Below are positions 35,041 through 44,453 of a stretch of 64,000 nt of DNA, piece by piece; the stretch's first letter is position 1; each line of letters begins with the position of its first letter. Made by a program: the position numbers and the translations under genes. The notes below the pieces were generated by a model. It was not told the DNA's origin. It saw only the letters and a list, made by a program, of their open reading frames with translations, and did not search any database. This DNA comes from Microbulbifer bruguierae (GTDB lineage Bacteria > Pseudomonadota > Gammaproteobacteria > Pseudomonadales > Cellvibrionaceae). The stretch lies in NCBI RefSeq assembly GCF_029869925.1, contig NZ_CP118605.1, positions 3,562,001 through 3,626,000 of the forward strand, given 5' to 3'.

Positions 35041-35814
35041 ATGATGACGCTGACCAATCAATATCCAAGCCTGAAAGGCAAAACCGTATTTGTTTCCGGC
35101 GGAGGCTCTGGCATCGGCGCCAGTCTGGTGGAATCCTTCTGTCAGCAGGGCGCCAAAGTGGCGTTCGTGGATATTCAGGAAGATGTCTCCGCGGCACTGG
35201 TGGACAGGCTCGGCGGCGTGCCGGGGAATGGTGAAGTCCGCTTTTATCCCTGTGACCTCACCGACATCGAGCGCCTGCAGTCACTTATTGCTCTGGCTGC
35301 ATCTGAGTTGGGGGCGATTTCCGTGCTGATCAACAATGCTGCTAACGATACTCGCCATGATTTTCAGAACGTCAGTCCGGAACAGTGGGATAAGTGCCTG
35401 GCGGTCAATTTGCGCCACCATTTTTTCGCCGCCCAGGCGGTGTATCCGTACATGAAAGAGCTGGGTGCCGGCTCCATTATCAACCTGGGTTCCATGAGCT
35501 GGCACGCGGGACAGGGTGGGATGCCGGGTTACACCAGTTCCAAAGCGGCCATCGAGGGCCTGACCCGCGGGCTTGCCCGGGATATGGGTCCGGATCGCAT
35601 CCGCGTGAACTGCCTGGTGCCCGGTTGGGTGATGACCGAAAAACAACTGAACGAGCGGGTAGACGAAGTCGCGCGCGAAGCCATCGACAAGGGGCAGAGT
35701 GTGAAAGACCCCTTGATGCCGGAAAGCATCAGTGCAATGGCACTGTTCCTCGCCTCGGACGATGCCAGCATGTGTACCGCGCAGAACTTTATCGTCGACG
35801 GCGGCTGGATCTAA
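35041..35814 (+). CDS. SDR-family sugar dehydrogenase, probable L-arabinose 1-dehydrogenase
   Basis: 257 residues. The Rossmann motif is VSGGGSGIGASL, the NNA motif is INNAAND, and the catalytic set is Ser151, Tyr164 and Lys168 (YTSSK). There is no signal peptide. In this locus it fits the first oxidation of L-arabinose (or of galactose) to the lactone, since no isomerase is present. It starts a long operon towards the lactonase at 44370. Confidence 0.82.
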   Translation: MMTLTNQYPSLKGKTVFVSGGGSGIGASLVESFCQQGAKVAFVDIQEDVSAALVDRLGGVPGNGEVRFYPCDLTDIERLQSLIALAASELGAISVLINNAANDTRHDFQNVSPEQWDKCLAVNLRHHFFAAQAVYPYMKELGAGSIINLGSMSWHAGQGGMPGYTSSKAAIEGLTRGLARDMGPDRIRVNCLVPGWVMTEKQLNERVDEVAREAIDKGQSVKDPLMPESISAMALFLASDDASMCTAQNFIVDGGWI

Positions 35815-35984
35815 AAAATGGTCTGTAGCTACTGCGTGGGTGCCAGGTGGTGCCCGGCGGTGCTCAGCATCCCCATGTACGAATTTGCACACTCCGGCGC
35901 TTCCGCTCCGGCGACCCGCTCGCTACGCCGTAACTCGATTTTTGCGGCGTATTGAGTGAGAAAAACATCTTAAGGAGAAATTGA

Positions 35985-37577
35985 ATGACCATTACCGGAA
36001 AGCAATTGATCGCAGGCAACTGGACTGATGGCCGTGCAGGATCTTTTTACGGCGTAAACCCGGCCACCGGTGAAAATCTAGAGCCGGCAATTACCGCCGC
36101 CGATGAGTTTCAGGTAACCGAAGCGGTCAATGCGGCCAGCGCCTGCGCCACCGAATTTGCCAATCTGGCGCCGGCGAAGCGCGCGGAATTCCTGAACGCC
36201 TGTGCCGACGAAATCATGGCGCTGGGTGACGAACTGCTGGAGCGGGTATCCGCCGAGACCGGCTACCCGCGCGCCCGCGCCGAAGGCGAGCGCGGTCGTA
36301 CCTGCGGCCAGTTGCGCCTGTTCGCAGACTGGATTCAACAGGGCGAATACCTGGATGCGCGTATCGACACTGCCTTGCCGGAGCGTCAGCCCCTGCCGCG
36401 CCCGGATCTGCGCTCCTTCAATCAGGCACTGGGGCCCGTTGCGGTCTTTGGTGCGAGCAATTTCCCGCTGGCCTTCTCCGTGGCTGGTGGGGACACCGCG
36501 GCAGCATTTGCCGCCGGTTGTCCGGTGATTGTAAAGGGACATAACTCTCATCCCGGCACCAGCGAGCTGGTCGCCCAGGCGATCGACAAGGCGGTAAAGA
36601 GCACCGGTATGCCCGCCGGCGTATTCTCCCTGATCATGGGTTCCGGCCGGCGCGTCGGTGCCGAACTGGTGAAAGCGCACGGTGTTAAGGCTGTCGGATT
36701 CACCGGTTCCCTGCAGGGTGGTATGGCGCTGTTCAATCTCGCCAACGCGCGTCCCGAGCCGATCCCGGTCTTTGCCGAAATGGGCAGCATCAATCCGGTA
36801 GTCCTGTTGCCGGAGGCGTTGAAAGAAAAAGCCGAAACCATCGCTGAAGGGTTTGTTGGTTCCCTGACTCTGGGTACCGGCCAATTCTGCGTAAACCCGG
36901 GCCTGGTACTCGCCGTGGAAGGTGAAGGGCTGGATCGCTTTATCGCCGCTACCTGCGAAGCCCTGTCCAACGTCGGCAGTGGTGTCATGCTGAACGAAAA
37001 TACTCTGGCCGGATACCAGAGCGGTGTCGCCCGCCTGCGGGACCAGCAAGGTGTTGAGCAGGTCGGCTGTGGTGAACCCGCTGGCGACAGCAAGGGGTTC
37101 ACCTGTCAGGCGGGCCTGCTGACTGTGGACGGCAAGAACTTCCTGGCCAACAAGGAACTGCAGGAAGAAGTCTTCGGTCCCATGTCACTGGTGGTGAAGT
37201 GCCGCAACCGCGAAGAGCTGCTGCAGGCCGTTGCTTCCCTGCAGGGGCAGCTCACCGGTACGCTGCAGTGCACCGAAGCCGAACTTGCCGGATACGGTGA
37301 TTTGGTCGAGCTTTTGCGCCAGAAAGTGGGCCGCGTGGTGTGCAACAACTTCCCCACTGGCGTGGAAGTATGTCATTCAATGATGCATGGCGGCCCCTTC
37401 CCGGCAGCGACGGACGCGCGTTTCACCTCCGTCGGTACCATGTCCATTGCCCGTTTCGTGCGCCCGATCTGTTTCCAGAATTATCCGGAAGCCCTGCTGC
37501 CTGACGCATTGAAAAACAGCAACCCGCTGAATATTGCACGTCTCGTCAACGGTGAAAAAACCAGTGATGCAATCTGA
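35985..37577 (+). CDS. aldehyde dehydrogenase, probable 2-oxoglutarate semialdehyde dehydrogenase
   Basis: 530 residues; AAGGAG precedes ATG 35985. Catalytic Cys302 is in GTGQFCVNPG and Glu265 in FAEMGSINP. The FGASNFPLAFSVAGGDTAAAFAAGCPVIVKGHNSHPGTSE block is typical of the NADP-dependent KGSA dehydrogenases. It would make 2-oxoglutarate as the last step of L-arabinose oxidation. A 170-bp gap precedes it. The next gene overlaps its end. Confidence 0.92.
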   Translation: MTITGKQLIAGNWTDGRAGSFYGVNPATGENLEPAITAADEFQVTEAVNAASACATEFANLAPAKRAEFLNACADEIMALGDELLERVSAETGYPRARAEGERGRTCGQLRLFADWIQQGEYLDARIDTALPERQPLPRPDLRSFNQALGPVAVFGASNFPLAFSVAGGDTAAAFAAGCPVIVKGHNSHPGTSELVAQAIDKAVKSTGMPAGVFSLIMGSGRRVGAELVKAHGVKAVGFTGSLQGGMALFNLANARPEPIPVFAEMGSINPVVLLPEALKEKAETIAEGFVGSLTLGTGQFCVNPGLVLAVEGEGLDRFIAATCEALSNVGSGVMLNENTLAGYQSGVARLRDQQGVEQVGCGEPAGDSKGFTCQAGLLTVDGKNFLANKELQEEVFGPMSLVVKCRNREELLQAVASLQGQLTGTLQCTEAELAGYGDLVELLRQKVGRVVCNNFPTGVEVCHSMMHGGPFPAATDARFTSVGTMSIARFVRPICFQNYPEALLPDALKNSNPLNIARLVNGEKTSDAI

Positions 37578-38643
37578 ATTGGTCATGCCCAGCGGTATTG
37601 AGACCTCCGAACTGGACGTTGGTCAACAACAGGGCAGCAGCAACCGGCCGCTGCAACTGGTTACGCTGGAAAACAGTTGCGGCACCCGGGTCACTCTATG
37701 TGACCTGGGTGCCAGCCTGTACTCGATCCACACAAGGGATCGCTACGGACACAGTGATAATATCCTGCTGACCTACGCGGATCCCCAGCATTGGCTGGAA
37801 AACAACTGGTATTTGGGGGTGACGGCCGGTCGCGTAGCCAATCGTATTGGCGGCGCGCAGTTTCAGCTGGGTGGGGCGACTTACCAACTGCCGGCAAACG
37901 ATGGTGAAAACCATTTACACGGTGGCCCGCAGGGTTTACATACCAAGCGTTGGCAGGTTGTGCAGAGCGAATCCACCGCGCGTTTTCAGTCGGTCACTTT
38001 CCGTTGTGTCAGTGACGACGGCGAGGGCGGTTATCCGGGCAAGTTGGTTGTTGAGCTGACATATTGTCTGGACGAAAAGGATGCGCTGACGCTGGAATAC
38101 CGCGCGGTATCCGATGCGGATACTCCGGTGGCCCTGACCAATCACTGTTACTGGAATCTGGCCGGGCGCGATGGAATCCTGGAACACGAGCTGGAAATCT
38201 ACGCGGATCACCTGCTTCGATTGAATGAACAGCTGATTCCCACGGGTGAGTTACTCAAGGTTGACGATACACCAGTAGATTTTCGCAAGCGCAAAACGAT
38301 CGGCCGCGATATCGAATGGTGGCCGGGCGGATACGATAATTTCTGGGTAGTGGATGAAACTGCAGAGAAAGTGCTGAAGCCGATTGCTTCTCTGGTGCAT
38401 CCGGCCTCCGGTCGCTCGGTAAAAATTGTCTCCAGCGAAGCTGGAGTACAGTTTTATAGTGGCAATTTCCTGGATGGAAGCCGCAACCGCGATGGCGGTT
38501 CTCCCATGAATCAGTATGCGGGACTTTGCCTGGAGACCCACGGTTTCCCAGATGCGCCAAACCACAGCAATTTTCCTTCTGTGATTTTGCAGAAAAGTGA
38601 AGAGTACAGACAGACGACGATCTACCAGTTTTCTACGGAATAG
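37567..38643 (+). CDS. aldose 1-epimerase (mutarotase)
   Basis: 358 residues from ATG 37567, overlapping the dehydrogenase gene by 11 bp; ATG 37585 is the alternative. Signature segments are GVTAGRVANRIGGAQF, NDGENHLHGGPQGLHTKRW (catalytic-region His) and NHCYWNLAG, with the Glu region in LCLETHGFPDAPNHSNFPS. It interconverts alpha and beta sugar anomers, feeding the dehydrogenase the right L-arabinose form. It has no signal peptide. Confidence 0.92.
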   Translation: MQSELVMPSGIETSELDVGQQQGSSNRPLQLVTLENSCGTRVTLCDLGASLYSIHTRDRYGHSDNILLTYADPQHWLENNWYLGVTAGRVANRIGGAQFQLGGATYQLPANDGENHLHGGPQGLHTKRWQVVQSESTARFQSVTFRCVSDDGEGGYPGKLVVELTYCLDEKDALTLEYRAVSDADTPVALTNHCYWNLAGRDGILEHELEIYADHLLRLNEQLIPTGELLKVDDTPVDFRKRKTIGRDIEWWPGGYDNFWVVDETAEKVLKPIASLVHPASGRSVKIVSSEAGVQFYSGNFLDGSRNRDGGSPMNQYAGLCLETHGFPDAPNHSNFPSVILQKSEEYRQTTIYQFSTE

Positions 38644-38698
38644 TTATTCAACCTGTTTCGTAGTGAGAAATTTACTGCGAAGGGTTCGATCCGGTAAC

Positions 38699-38751
38699 GG
38701 TACCCGGGACTGTCTGCGAGAGGGACCTCGCAGCTCAGCCCCCAAGAATAA
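38699..38751. repeat. hairpin and possible decayed copy of the E1 repeat
   Basis: GGTACCCGGGACTGTCTGCGAG resembles an arm of the element at 5630, and CTGCGAG-AGGGAC-CTCGCAG forms a 7-bp hairpin. The matching second arm is missing. It lies between the mutarotase and the ABC binding-protein genes. Confidence 0.4.
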
Positions 38752-38784
38752 ATATAAACAATCCAAAGTGATGAGGAGTCCGAT

Positions 38785-39732
38785 ATGAAGATCTCTCAAA
38801 TCCTGTCCAGCGCCTTCGCCATGGCCCTGTGTGCCAGCCAGGCAGTATCCGCAACCACCATCGGCTTTTCTCAAGTCGGCTCGGAAAGTGGCTGGCGCAC
38901 CAGCTTCAGTGAGTCCGTCAAAGCGGAAGCCGAAAAGCGTGGTATTGAACTCAAGTTTTCCGATGCGCAGCAAAAGCAGGAAAATCAGATCAAGGCCGTG
39001 CGCAGCTTTATCGCCCAGGGCGTTGACGCCATCATGATCGCTCCGGTCGTGGAAACCGGCTGGAAGCCGGTGCTGCGGGAGGCCAAGCGCGCGCGTATTC
39101 CTGTGATCATTCTCGACCGCAATATCGACGTCAATAACGACGGCCTGTTCCTCACCCGCATTGCGTCTGACTTTGTTGAGGAAGGTCGTCGCGCTGCCCA
39201 GTGGCTGATGGATGAAACCCAGGGCAACTGCAGCATTCTCGAACTTCAGGGCACTGTCGGTGCCACTGCCGCCATAGACCGAATGAAGGGGTTTAACGAA
39301 GTCATTGCCGGCTATCCCGAAGCAAAAATCGTGCGCAGCCAAACCGGCGAATTTACCCGTACCAAGGGCAAAGAAGTGATGGAAGCCATGCTCAAGGCTG
39401 AAAGCGGCGGCAAGGACATCTGCGCACTCTGGTCTCATAACGATGAGATGGCCATCGGCGCCATCCAGGCCATCAAAGAAGCGGGGCTGAAGCCAGGTGA
39501 AGACATCCTGGTGGTGTCCGTGGACGGTGTTCCGGACTACTTCAAAGCCATGGCGGACGGCGATGCCAATGCCACCGTAGAGCTGAATCCACACCTGGGC
39601 GGCCCTGCGTTTGACGTGATCGAAGCTTACCTGAAAGGTGAGCGCAAACTGGAAAAACTGATTACCACGACTGGTGATCTGTTTACCCAGGAAACCGCTG
39701 CGGCGGAATACACCAAACGCGCAAAGAAATAG
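38785..39732 (+). CDS. sugar ABC transporter, periplasmic binding protein (YtfQ-like)
   Basis: 315 residues; GAGGAG precedes ATG 38785. The signal peptide ends near AVSA. The mature part TTIGFSQVGSESGWRTSFSESVKAEAEKRGIELKFSDAQQKQENQIKAVRSFIAQGVDAI closely follows YtfQ, which binds galactofuranose and L-arabinofuranose-like ring forms. Here L-arabinose is the likely ligand. It is the first of four ABC transporter genes in order. Confidence 0.93.
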   Translation: MKISQILSSAFAMALCASQAVSATTIGFSQVGSESGWRTSFSESVKAEAEKRGIELKFSDAQQKQENQIKAVRSFIAQGVDAIMIAPVVETGWKPVLREAKRARIPVIILDRNIDVNNDGLFLTRIASDFVEEGRRAAQWLMDETQGNCSILELQGTVGATAAIDRMKGFNEVIAGYPEAKIVRSQTGEFTRTKGKEVMEAMLKAESGGKDICALWSHNDEMAIGAIQAIKEAGLKPGEDILVVSVDGVPDYFKAMADGDANATVELNPHLGGPAFDVIEAYLKGERKLEKLITTTGDLFTQETAAAEYTKRAKK

Positions 39733-39748
39733 TCAGCGGGTGTGAGCC

Positions 39749-41239
39749 ATGACCTTGTTGAGTCTGAGTAAAGTTGAAAAACGCTACCCGGGTGTAAAGG
39801 CGTTGGACGGCGTGGATTTCCAGTTGCGTGAAGGGGAAGTTCACGCGCTACTGGGGGAAAATGGAGCCGGCAAATCCACGCTGGTCAAAGTAATGACCGG
39901 CGCGCTGCAGGGTGACGGCGGCAGCATGACGTATCTCGGGCAGCCGCTGAAACTGAAAAGTACCGCCGACGCCCAGGCCGTGGGTATCAGCACCGTCTAT
40001 CAGGAAGTGAACCTGCTGCCAAACCTGAGTGTCGCGCAGAACCTGTACCTGGGGCGTGAGCCGAAAAAGTTCGGACTGATCGACTGGAAGCGGATCAACC
40101 GGCAGTCCCGGGAGGTACTCGAGCGCTTCGAACTGGATATCGACGTGACCCGGCCGCTGGCGAGCTTCTCCGTAGCCGTGCAGCAGCTGATCGCCATCGC
40201 GCGCGGTGTGGATATGTCGGCGAAGGTGTTGGTACTGGACGAACCCACAGCGAGCCTCGACGCGGACGAATGTGAGCAGCTGTTTGGGGTGATGCGCGAG
40301 CTGAAAGCCAAGGGCATCGGTATCGTGTTTATCACCCACTTCCTGGATCAGGTCTATGCGGTGAGTGATCGCATTACCGTTCTGCGAAATGGCCAGCTGG
40401 TTGGTGAATTTGATGCGGCGACCTTGTCCCGCAGAGATCTGGTGGGGCATATGCTCGGCAAGGAGCTGCAGGCACAGACCCACGGTCGCGGTGAGCGGGA
40501 GGAAAAATCCCTCGCCGAGCCCCTGCTGGAACTGGAAGAAGTCGCAGTGCGGGGTTCCCTACAGCCAACTTCGCTGACGGTGCGACGGGGTGAAGCGGTG
40601 GGTCTGGCGGGCCTGCTCGGTTCTGGTCGTTCGGAAGTGTGTCGCACGGTGTTCGGCGTCGACAGGAAAACCGGCGGCAAACTCAAATTAAACAGTGCTG
40701 ACCAGAGTTTCAGTCAGCCGGCAGAGGCCATTGCCCGGGGGTTGGCACTGTGCCCGGAAGATCGTAAAACCAGCGGTATCGTAGGCCCGCTGTCCATTCG
40801 GGAAAATATTGCACTCGCTCTACAGGCCCGTCGCGGCTGGTGGCGCCCGATGAACAGAGCGGAACAGCAACAACTGGCCGATCGCTTTATTCGGGAATTA
40901 CAGATTGCGACGCCAGATGCGGAAAAGCCGATCGAACAATTGAGCGGTGGCAATCAGCAGAAAGTCATTCTCGCGCGCTGGCTCGCCACCAATCCGCAGC
41001 TGCTGGTACTGGACGAACCCACAAGGGGCGTCGACATCGGTGCGCATGCGGAAATTCTGAAGTTGATCAAGAAATTCTGTAGCGAGGGTATGTCTCTGCT
41101 GGTGACCTCGTCCGAACTGGACGAACTGGTTGCCTTCTCCGATCGCGTCGCGGTGATGCGCGACCGCCGCAAAGTGGCAGAGATCGAAGGCGATGACATC
41201 AGCGAGAGCAATATCATGCGTGCCATCGCTGAAGCCTGA
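39749..41239 (+). CDS. sugar ABC transporter, ATPase with two cassettes (YtfR-like)
   Basis: 496 residues. The first cassette has Walker A GENGAGKSTLVKVM and Walker B KVLVLDEPTASLD. The second has a degenerate Walker A (GLLGSGRSEVCRTVFG), signature LSGGNQQKVILARWLA and Walker B LLVLDEPTRGVDIG. This arrangement is normal for carbohydrate uptake ABC proteins of the CUT2 class. It is 16 bp after the binding-protein gene. Confidence 0.95.
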   Translation: MTLLSLSKVEKRYPGVKALDGVDFQLREGEVHALLGENGAGKSTLVKVMTGALQGDGGSMTYLGQPLKLKSTADAQAVGISTVYQEVNLLPNLSVAQNLYLGREPKKFGLIDWKRINRQSREVLERFELDIDVTRPLASFSVAVQQLIAIARGVDMSAKVLVLDEPTASLDADECEQLFGVMRELKAKGIGIVFITHFLDQVYAVSDRITVLRNGQLVGEFDAATLSRRDLVGHMLGKELQAQTHGRGEREEKSLAEPLLELEEVAVRGSLQPTSLTVRRGEAVGLAGLLGSGRSEVCRTVFGVDRKTGGKLKLNSADQSFSQPAEAIARGLALCPEDRKTSGIVGPLSIRENIALALQARRGWWRPMNRAEQQQLADRFIRELQIATPDAEKPIEQLSGGNQQKVILARWLATNPQLLVLDEPTRGVDIGAHAEILKLIKKFCSEGMSLLVTSSELDELVAFSDRVAVMRDRRKVAEIEGDDISESNIMRAIAEA

Positions 41240-41251
41240 ACGAATCTGACG

Positions 41252-41330
41252 TTGTAGGAGCCTGCCTGCAGGCGAACCGGCACCCAGTGCCGACAACCTG
41301 TAAGGTTTGCCTGCAGGCAGGTTCCTACAA
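41252..41330. repeat. REPIN-like repeat 1 (paired inverted REP units)
   Basis: The unit TTGTAGGAGCCTGCCTGCAG (41252 on) is followed by its inverted partner ending GTTCCTACAA at 41330. The 25-bp arms have two mismatches. The same unit, with CTTG in place of CCTG, occurs at 50521. It lies between the ABC ATPase and permease genes, where it may stabilise or attenuate the operon mRNA. Confidence 0.85.
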
Positions 41331-41345
41331 AAGCGAGTTACCAAC

Positions 41346-42413
41346 GTGAATAATATGAACACTACCGTCGGCCAGGCCGCACCGCGGAAAAAAATAGAAC
41401 TGCCGAATCTTTCCGGCCGCTATTTGTGGCCACTGCTGGGGCTTTTTTGCCTGCTGGCCATCAATCTGGTTCTGGCCCCGGAATTTTTCCATATCGAAAT
41501 CCAGGATGGTCGCCTCTACGGTAGTCTGATCGATGTACTGAATCGCAGCGCGCCGGTGGCACTGCTGGCGATTGGTATGACTCTGGTAATTGCAACGGGC
41601 GGTATCGATCTGTCCGTGGGTGCCACCATGGCCATTGCTGGCGCCGTGTGCGCGAGCCTGATTGTTGCCGGAATCGATAATATTTTTCTGGTCATTGCCG
41701 CGGGCCTGGCAGCCGGACTGGTCGCCGGTGCGATCAACGGCGGACTGGTGAGCTACATGGGAATTCAGCCCATCGTCGCCACTCTGATCCTGATGGTGGC
41801 CGGGCGCGGTATTGCTCAGCTGATTAATTCCGGTCAGATCGTGACGTTCCAGAATCAGGCCTTCGCGTTTCTGGGTACTGGAACTTTTCTCGGTCTGCCG
41901 TTCCCCATTGTTCTGGTTCTTATTGTATTTGCCCTGGTTCAATTGCTGATGCGCAAAACCGCCCTGGGCCTGTTTGTGGAGAGTGTAGGCTGCAATGCGG
42001 GTGCCAGCTATTACCTGGGTATTAACCAGCGTGCGGTGAAGATGATGGTGTACTGCATCGCCGGTGTCTGTGCTGCCCTGGCCGGAATGATCGCGGCTGC
42101 AGATATTCAGGGCGCCGACGCCAACAACGCCGGTTTGTGGCTGGAACTGGATGCAATTCTCGCGGTAGTGATCGGCGGTGCCTCGCTAATGGGCGGACGC
42201 TTTTCTCTGGCGCTGTCTATTATCGGTGTACTGGTGATCCAGTGCCTGTCTACCACCATCATCATGAGTGGCCTGCCGGCCAAATTTAATCTGTTGATCA
42301 AAGCGGTAGTGGTCATTTCCGTACTGCTGCTGCAATCACCGCGTTTCCAGCAGCAGATGGCTGCATTGTTTTCAGCCATCGGCAAAAAGAACGTTGGGGA
42401 GGCGCAGCCATGA
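41346..42413 (+). CDS. sugar ABC transporter permease (YtfT-like)
   Basis: 355 residues from GTG 41346 (NNMNTTVGQAAP); ATG 41355 is an equally possible start. There are about nine membrane segments. The CUT2 permease loop is IGMTLVIATGGIDLSVGATMAIAGAV, and the EAA-like region is GCNAGASYYLGINQRAVKMMVYCIAG. It pairs with the next permease. The REPIN-like repeat precedes it. Confidence 0.93.
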   Translation: MNNMNTTVGQAAPRKKIELPNLSGRYLWPLLGLFCLLAINLVLAPEFFHIEIQDGRLYGSLIDVLNRSAPVALLAIGMTLVIATGGIDLSVGATMAIAGAVCASLIVAGIDNIFLVIAAGLAAGLVAGAINGGLVSYMGIQPIVATLILMVAGRGIAQLINSGQIVTFQNQAFAFLGTGTFLGLPFPIVLVLIVFALVQLLMRKTALGLFVESVGCNAGASYYLGINQRAVKMMVYCIAGVCAALAGMIAAADIQGADANNAGLWLELDAILAVVIGGASLMGGRFSLALSIIGVLVIQCLSTTIIMSGLPAKFNLLIKAVVVISVLLLQSPRFQQQMAALFSAIGKKNVGEAQP

Positions 42414-43390
42414 TCGGTTCTATCGCAAATTCCAGGTTTACTTCGCTCTATGTGACCACGGCACTGTTTGTACTGTTGTTTCTGGTGGGCGCGGTTCAGT
42501 TTGAGGGTTTTGGCAGCACCCGGGTCGTCGCTAACCTGTTTTCCGACAATGCGTTTCTGGTGATTACTGCAATCGGTATGACCTTTGTGATCATCTCCGG
42601 TGGTATCGATCTTTCGGTGGGGGCGGTGATCGCGCTTACTGGTGTGGTGTGCGGCTTGCTGATCGGTGAACTGCAAATGCACCCGTTGATCGTATTTCCG
42701 CTGGTGCTGATCGGCGGAGGTTTGTTTGGTGCGTCCATGGGCGCGCTGATCCACTATTACAAACTGCAGCCGTTTATTGTCACTCTCGCCGGTATGTTTC
42801 TTGCTCGCGGCCTGGCGACCACCCTGAGCGAAGAGTCCATCCCGATTGATCACCCGTTTTACGATGCAGTGGCGGACTTCGGGCTGTCATTGCCCGGTGG
42901 CGCCTGGGTGGGTGCCTCCACTCTGATTCTGCTGGTAGTGTTGCTCGCTGCGATACTCCTGGCGCATTACAGTCGTCTCGGTGGATTTATCTATGCCCTC
43001 GGTGGCAGCGCCCAGTCTGCGCAATTGATGGGGGTTCCGGTCGCTCGCACGACCATCAGCATCTACGCTATCAGCGGCGTCCTGTCGGCTCTGGGTGGGA
43101 TCGTCTATTCCTTCTATACCTTTTCAGGCTATTCACTGGCTGCGGTCGGAATGGAGCTGGATGCCATTGCCGCAGTGGTTATTGGTGGTACTCTGTTGAG
43201 CGGAGGTTCCGGTTATGTGGTGGGTACCCTGATTGGCGTGTTGATCATGGGTGTTATTCAGACGTACATCTCGTTTGATGGCACTCTCAACAGCTGGTGG
43301 ACCAAGATCGTCATTGGCCTGTTATTGTTTGCCTTTATCGGCATGCAACGCTTGTTGACTCGGCGCCAGGCCAGCGCAGCGGCACACTAG
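42410..43390 (+). CDS. sugar ABC transporter permease (YjfF-like)
   Basis: 326 residues; the start overlaps the previous stop by four bases. The permease signature is IGMTFVIISGGIDLSVGAVIALTG, followed by YALGGSAQSAQLMGVPVART. With the YtfT-like subunit it forms the heterodimeric channel of the arabinofuranose/galactofuranose-type importer. Confidence 0.93.
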   Translation: MIGSIANSRFTSLYVTTALFVLLFLVGAVQFEGFGSTRVVANLFSDNAFLVITAIGMTFVIISGGIDLSVGAVIALTGVVCGLLIGELQMHPLIVFPLVLIGGGLFGASMGALIHYYKLQPFIVTLAGMFLARGLATTLSEESIPIDHPFYDAVADFGLSLPGGAWVGASTLILLVVLLAAILLAHYSRLGGFIYALGGSAQSAQLMGVPVARTTISIYAISGVLSALGGIVYSFYTFSGYSLAAVGMELDAIAAVVIGGTLLSGGSGYVVGTLIGVLIMGVIQTYISFDGTLNSWWTKIVIGLLLFAFIGMQRLLTRRQASAAAH

Positions 43391-43449
43391 GCGGTTGCTG
43401 CGCGCAATCATTATAAAAATTAACGCGATGCAGAAAATAAGAGGCTCAT

Positions 43450-44370
43450 ATGCTCGAAGTACAGCGCATAGATGCAATCGAAGTCGGCAATACCCTGGGC
43501 GAGGGTGTATTGTGGAACTCCACGGAACAGAGTGTCTGGTGGACTGATATTCATGAGTGCAAACTCTACCGGCTGACGTGGCCGGGGAGGGAGCTGGAGG
43601 TGTTCGACACCCCTGAGCGGCTGTGTGCGTTTGCATTTACCGACCGCGAAAACTGCATTGTTGCGGCATTTGAAAGCGGATTTGCCCTGTTTGATTACCG
43701 CCGCGGAAAAATTCTTTGGCAGAAAACCCTGCTGCAAAAGGGCAGTGGTCTGCGCTTTAATGATGGCAAGATCGACCGCCAGGGACGCTTCTGGGCCGGC
43801 ACCATGGCGGAAGATGGCCGCGATAGCGCCGCCGGTATTCTCTACTGCCTGGAGCCAAACGGCATCGTCAGTGAGCAGGAAAAGAATATCCATATTTCCA
43901 ACGGCTGTTGCTGGGATGTGAATTCCAGCCATTTCTACTTCGCGGATTCTCCTCGCCGCAGTATCTACCGCTACAAGTTCGATGCCCGTCGCGGTGATCT
44001 CAGCGAGCGCGAACTGTTTGCGCGCACCATGTTCGGTGTCTACCCGGACGGCGCCACCGTCGATGCCGACGGTTATCTGTGGTCCGCACAGTGGCGCGGT
44101 GCCAGGGTGCAGCGTTACGCTCCGGATGGCAATCTCGCTGGTGCCATCCCGGTGCCAGTCAGTCAGCCAACCTGCGTCACATTCGGTGGCCCGGACATGA
44201 ACCTGATGTTCGTCACCACAGCGAAGGAATCGCTCAACGAGTGGACGCTCGATCGGGAGTGGCAAGCGGGCAACCTGTTCGTATTCCGGACGCCGTTCAA
44301 GGGAGTTATGGGATTCCGTTTCAACACCAGCCAGATACTGCAGCAAGAGGCGGTGGCAGAACTCGCCTGA
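43450..44370 (+). CDS. SMP-30/gluconolactonase-family protein, probable L-arabinolactonase
   Basis: 306 residues; AGAGG precedes ATG 43450. The six-bladed propeller begins NTLGEGVLWNSTEQSVWWTDIHECKLYRL (Glu metal ligand). It has LRFNDGKIDRQGRFWAGTM (Asn/Asp ligands) and VYPDGATVDADGYLWSAQW. It hydrolyses L-arabinono-1,4-lactone made by the dehydrogenase. It has no signal peptide and closes the operon; a terminator follows. Confidence 0.92.
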   Translation: MLEVQRIDAIEVGNTLGEGVLWNSTEQSVWWTDIHECKLYRLTWPGRELEVFDTPERLCAFAFTDRENCIVAAFESGFALFDYRRGKILWQKTLLQKGSGLRFNDGKIDRQGRFWAGTMAEDGRDSAAGILYCLEPNGIVSEQEKNIHISNGCCWDVNSSHFYFADSPRRSIYRYKFDARRGDLSERELFARTMFGVYPDGATVDADGYLWSAQWRGARVQRYAPDGNLAGAIPVPVSQPTCVTFGGPDMNLMFVTTAKESLNEWTLDREWQAGNLFVFRTPFKGVMGFRFNTSQILQQEAVAELA

Positions 44371-44384
44371 AAGCGGATCAAATA

Positions 44385-44426
44385 TAAAAAAATCCCCGCT
44401 CAGGATTGCTGGCCGGGGATTTTTTC
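44385..44426. terminator. terminator between lactonase and GH127 genes
   Basis: AAAAAATCCCC...GGGGATTTTTT stem-loop with poly-A and poly-T flanks. It sits between convergent genes and would work in both directions. Confidence 0.88.
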
Positions 44427-44453
44427 GATCACAGAAGACCTGATATCGATACC

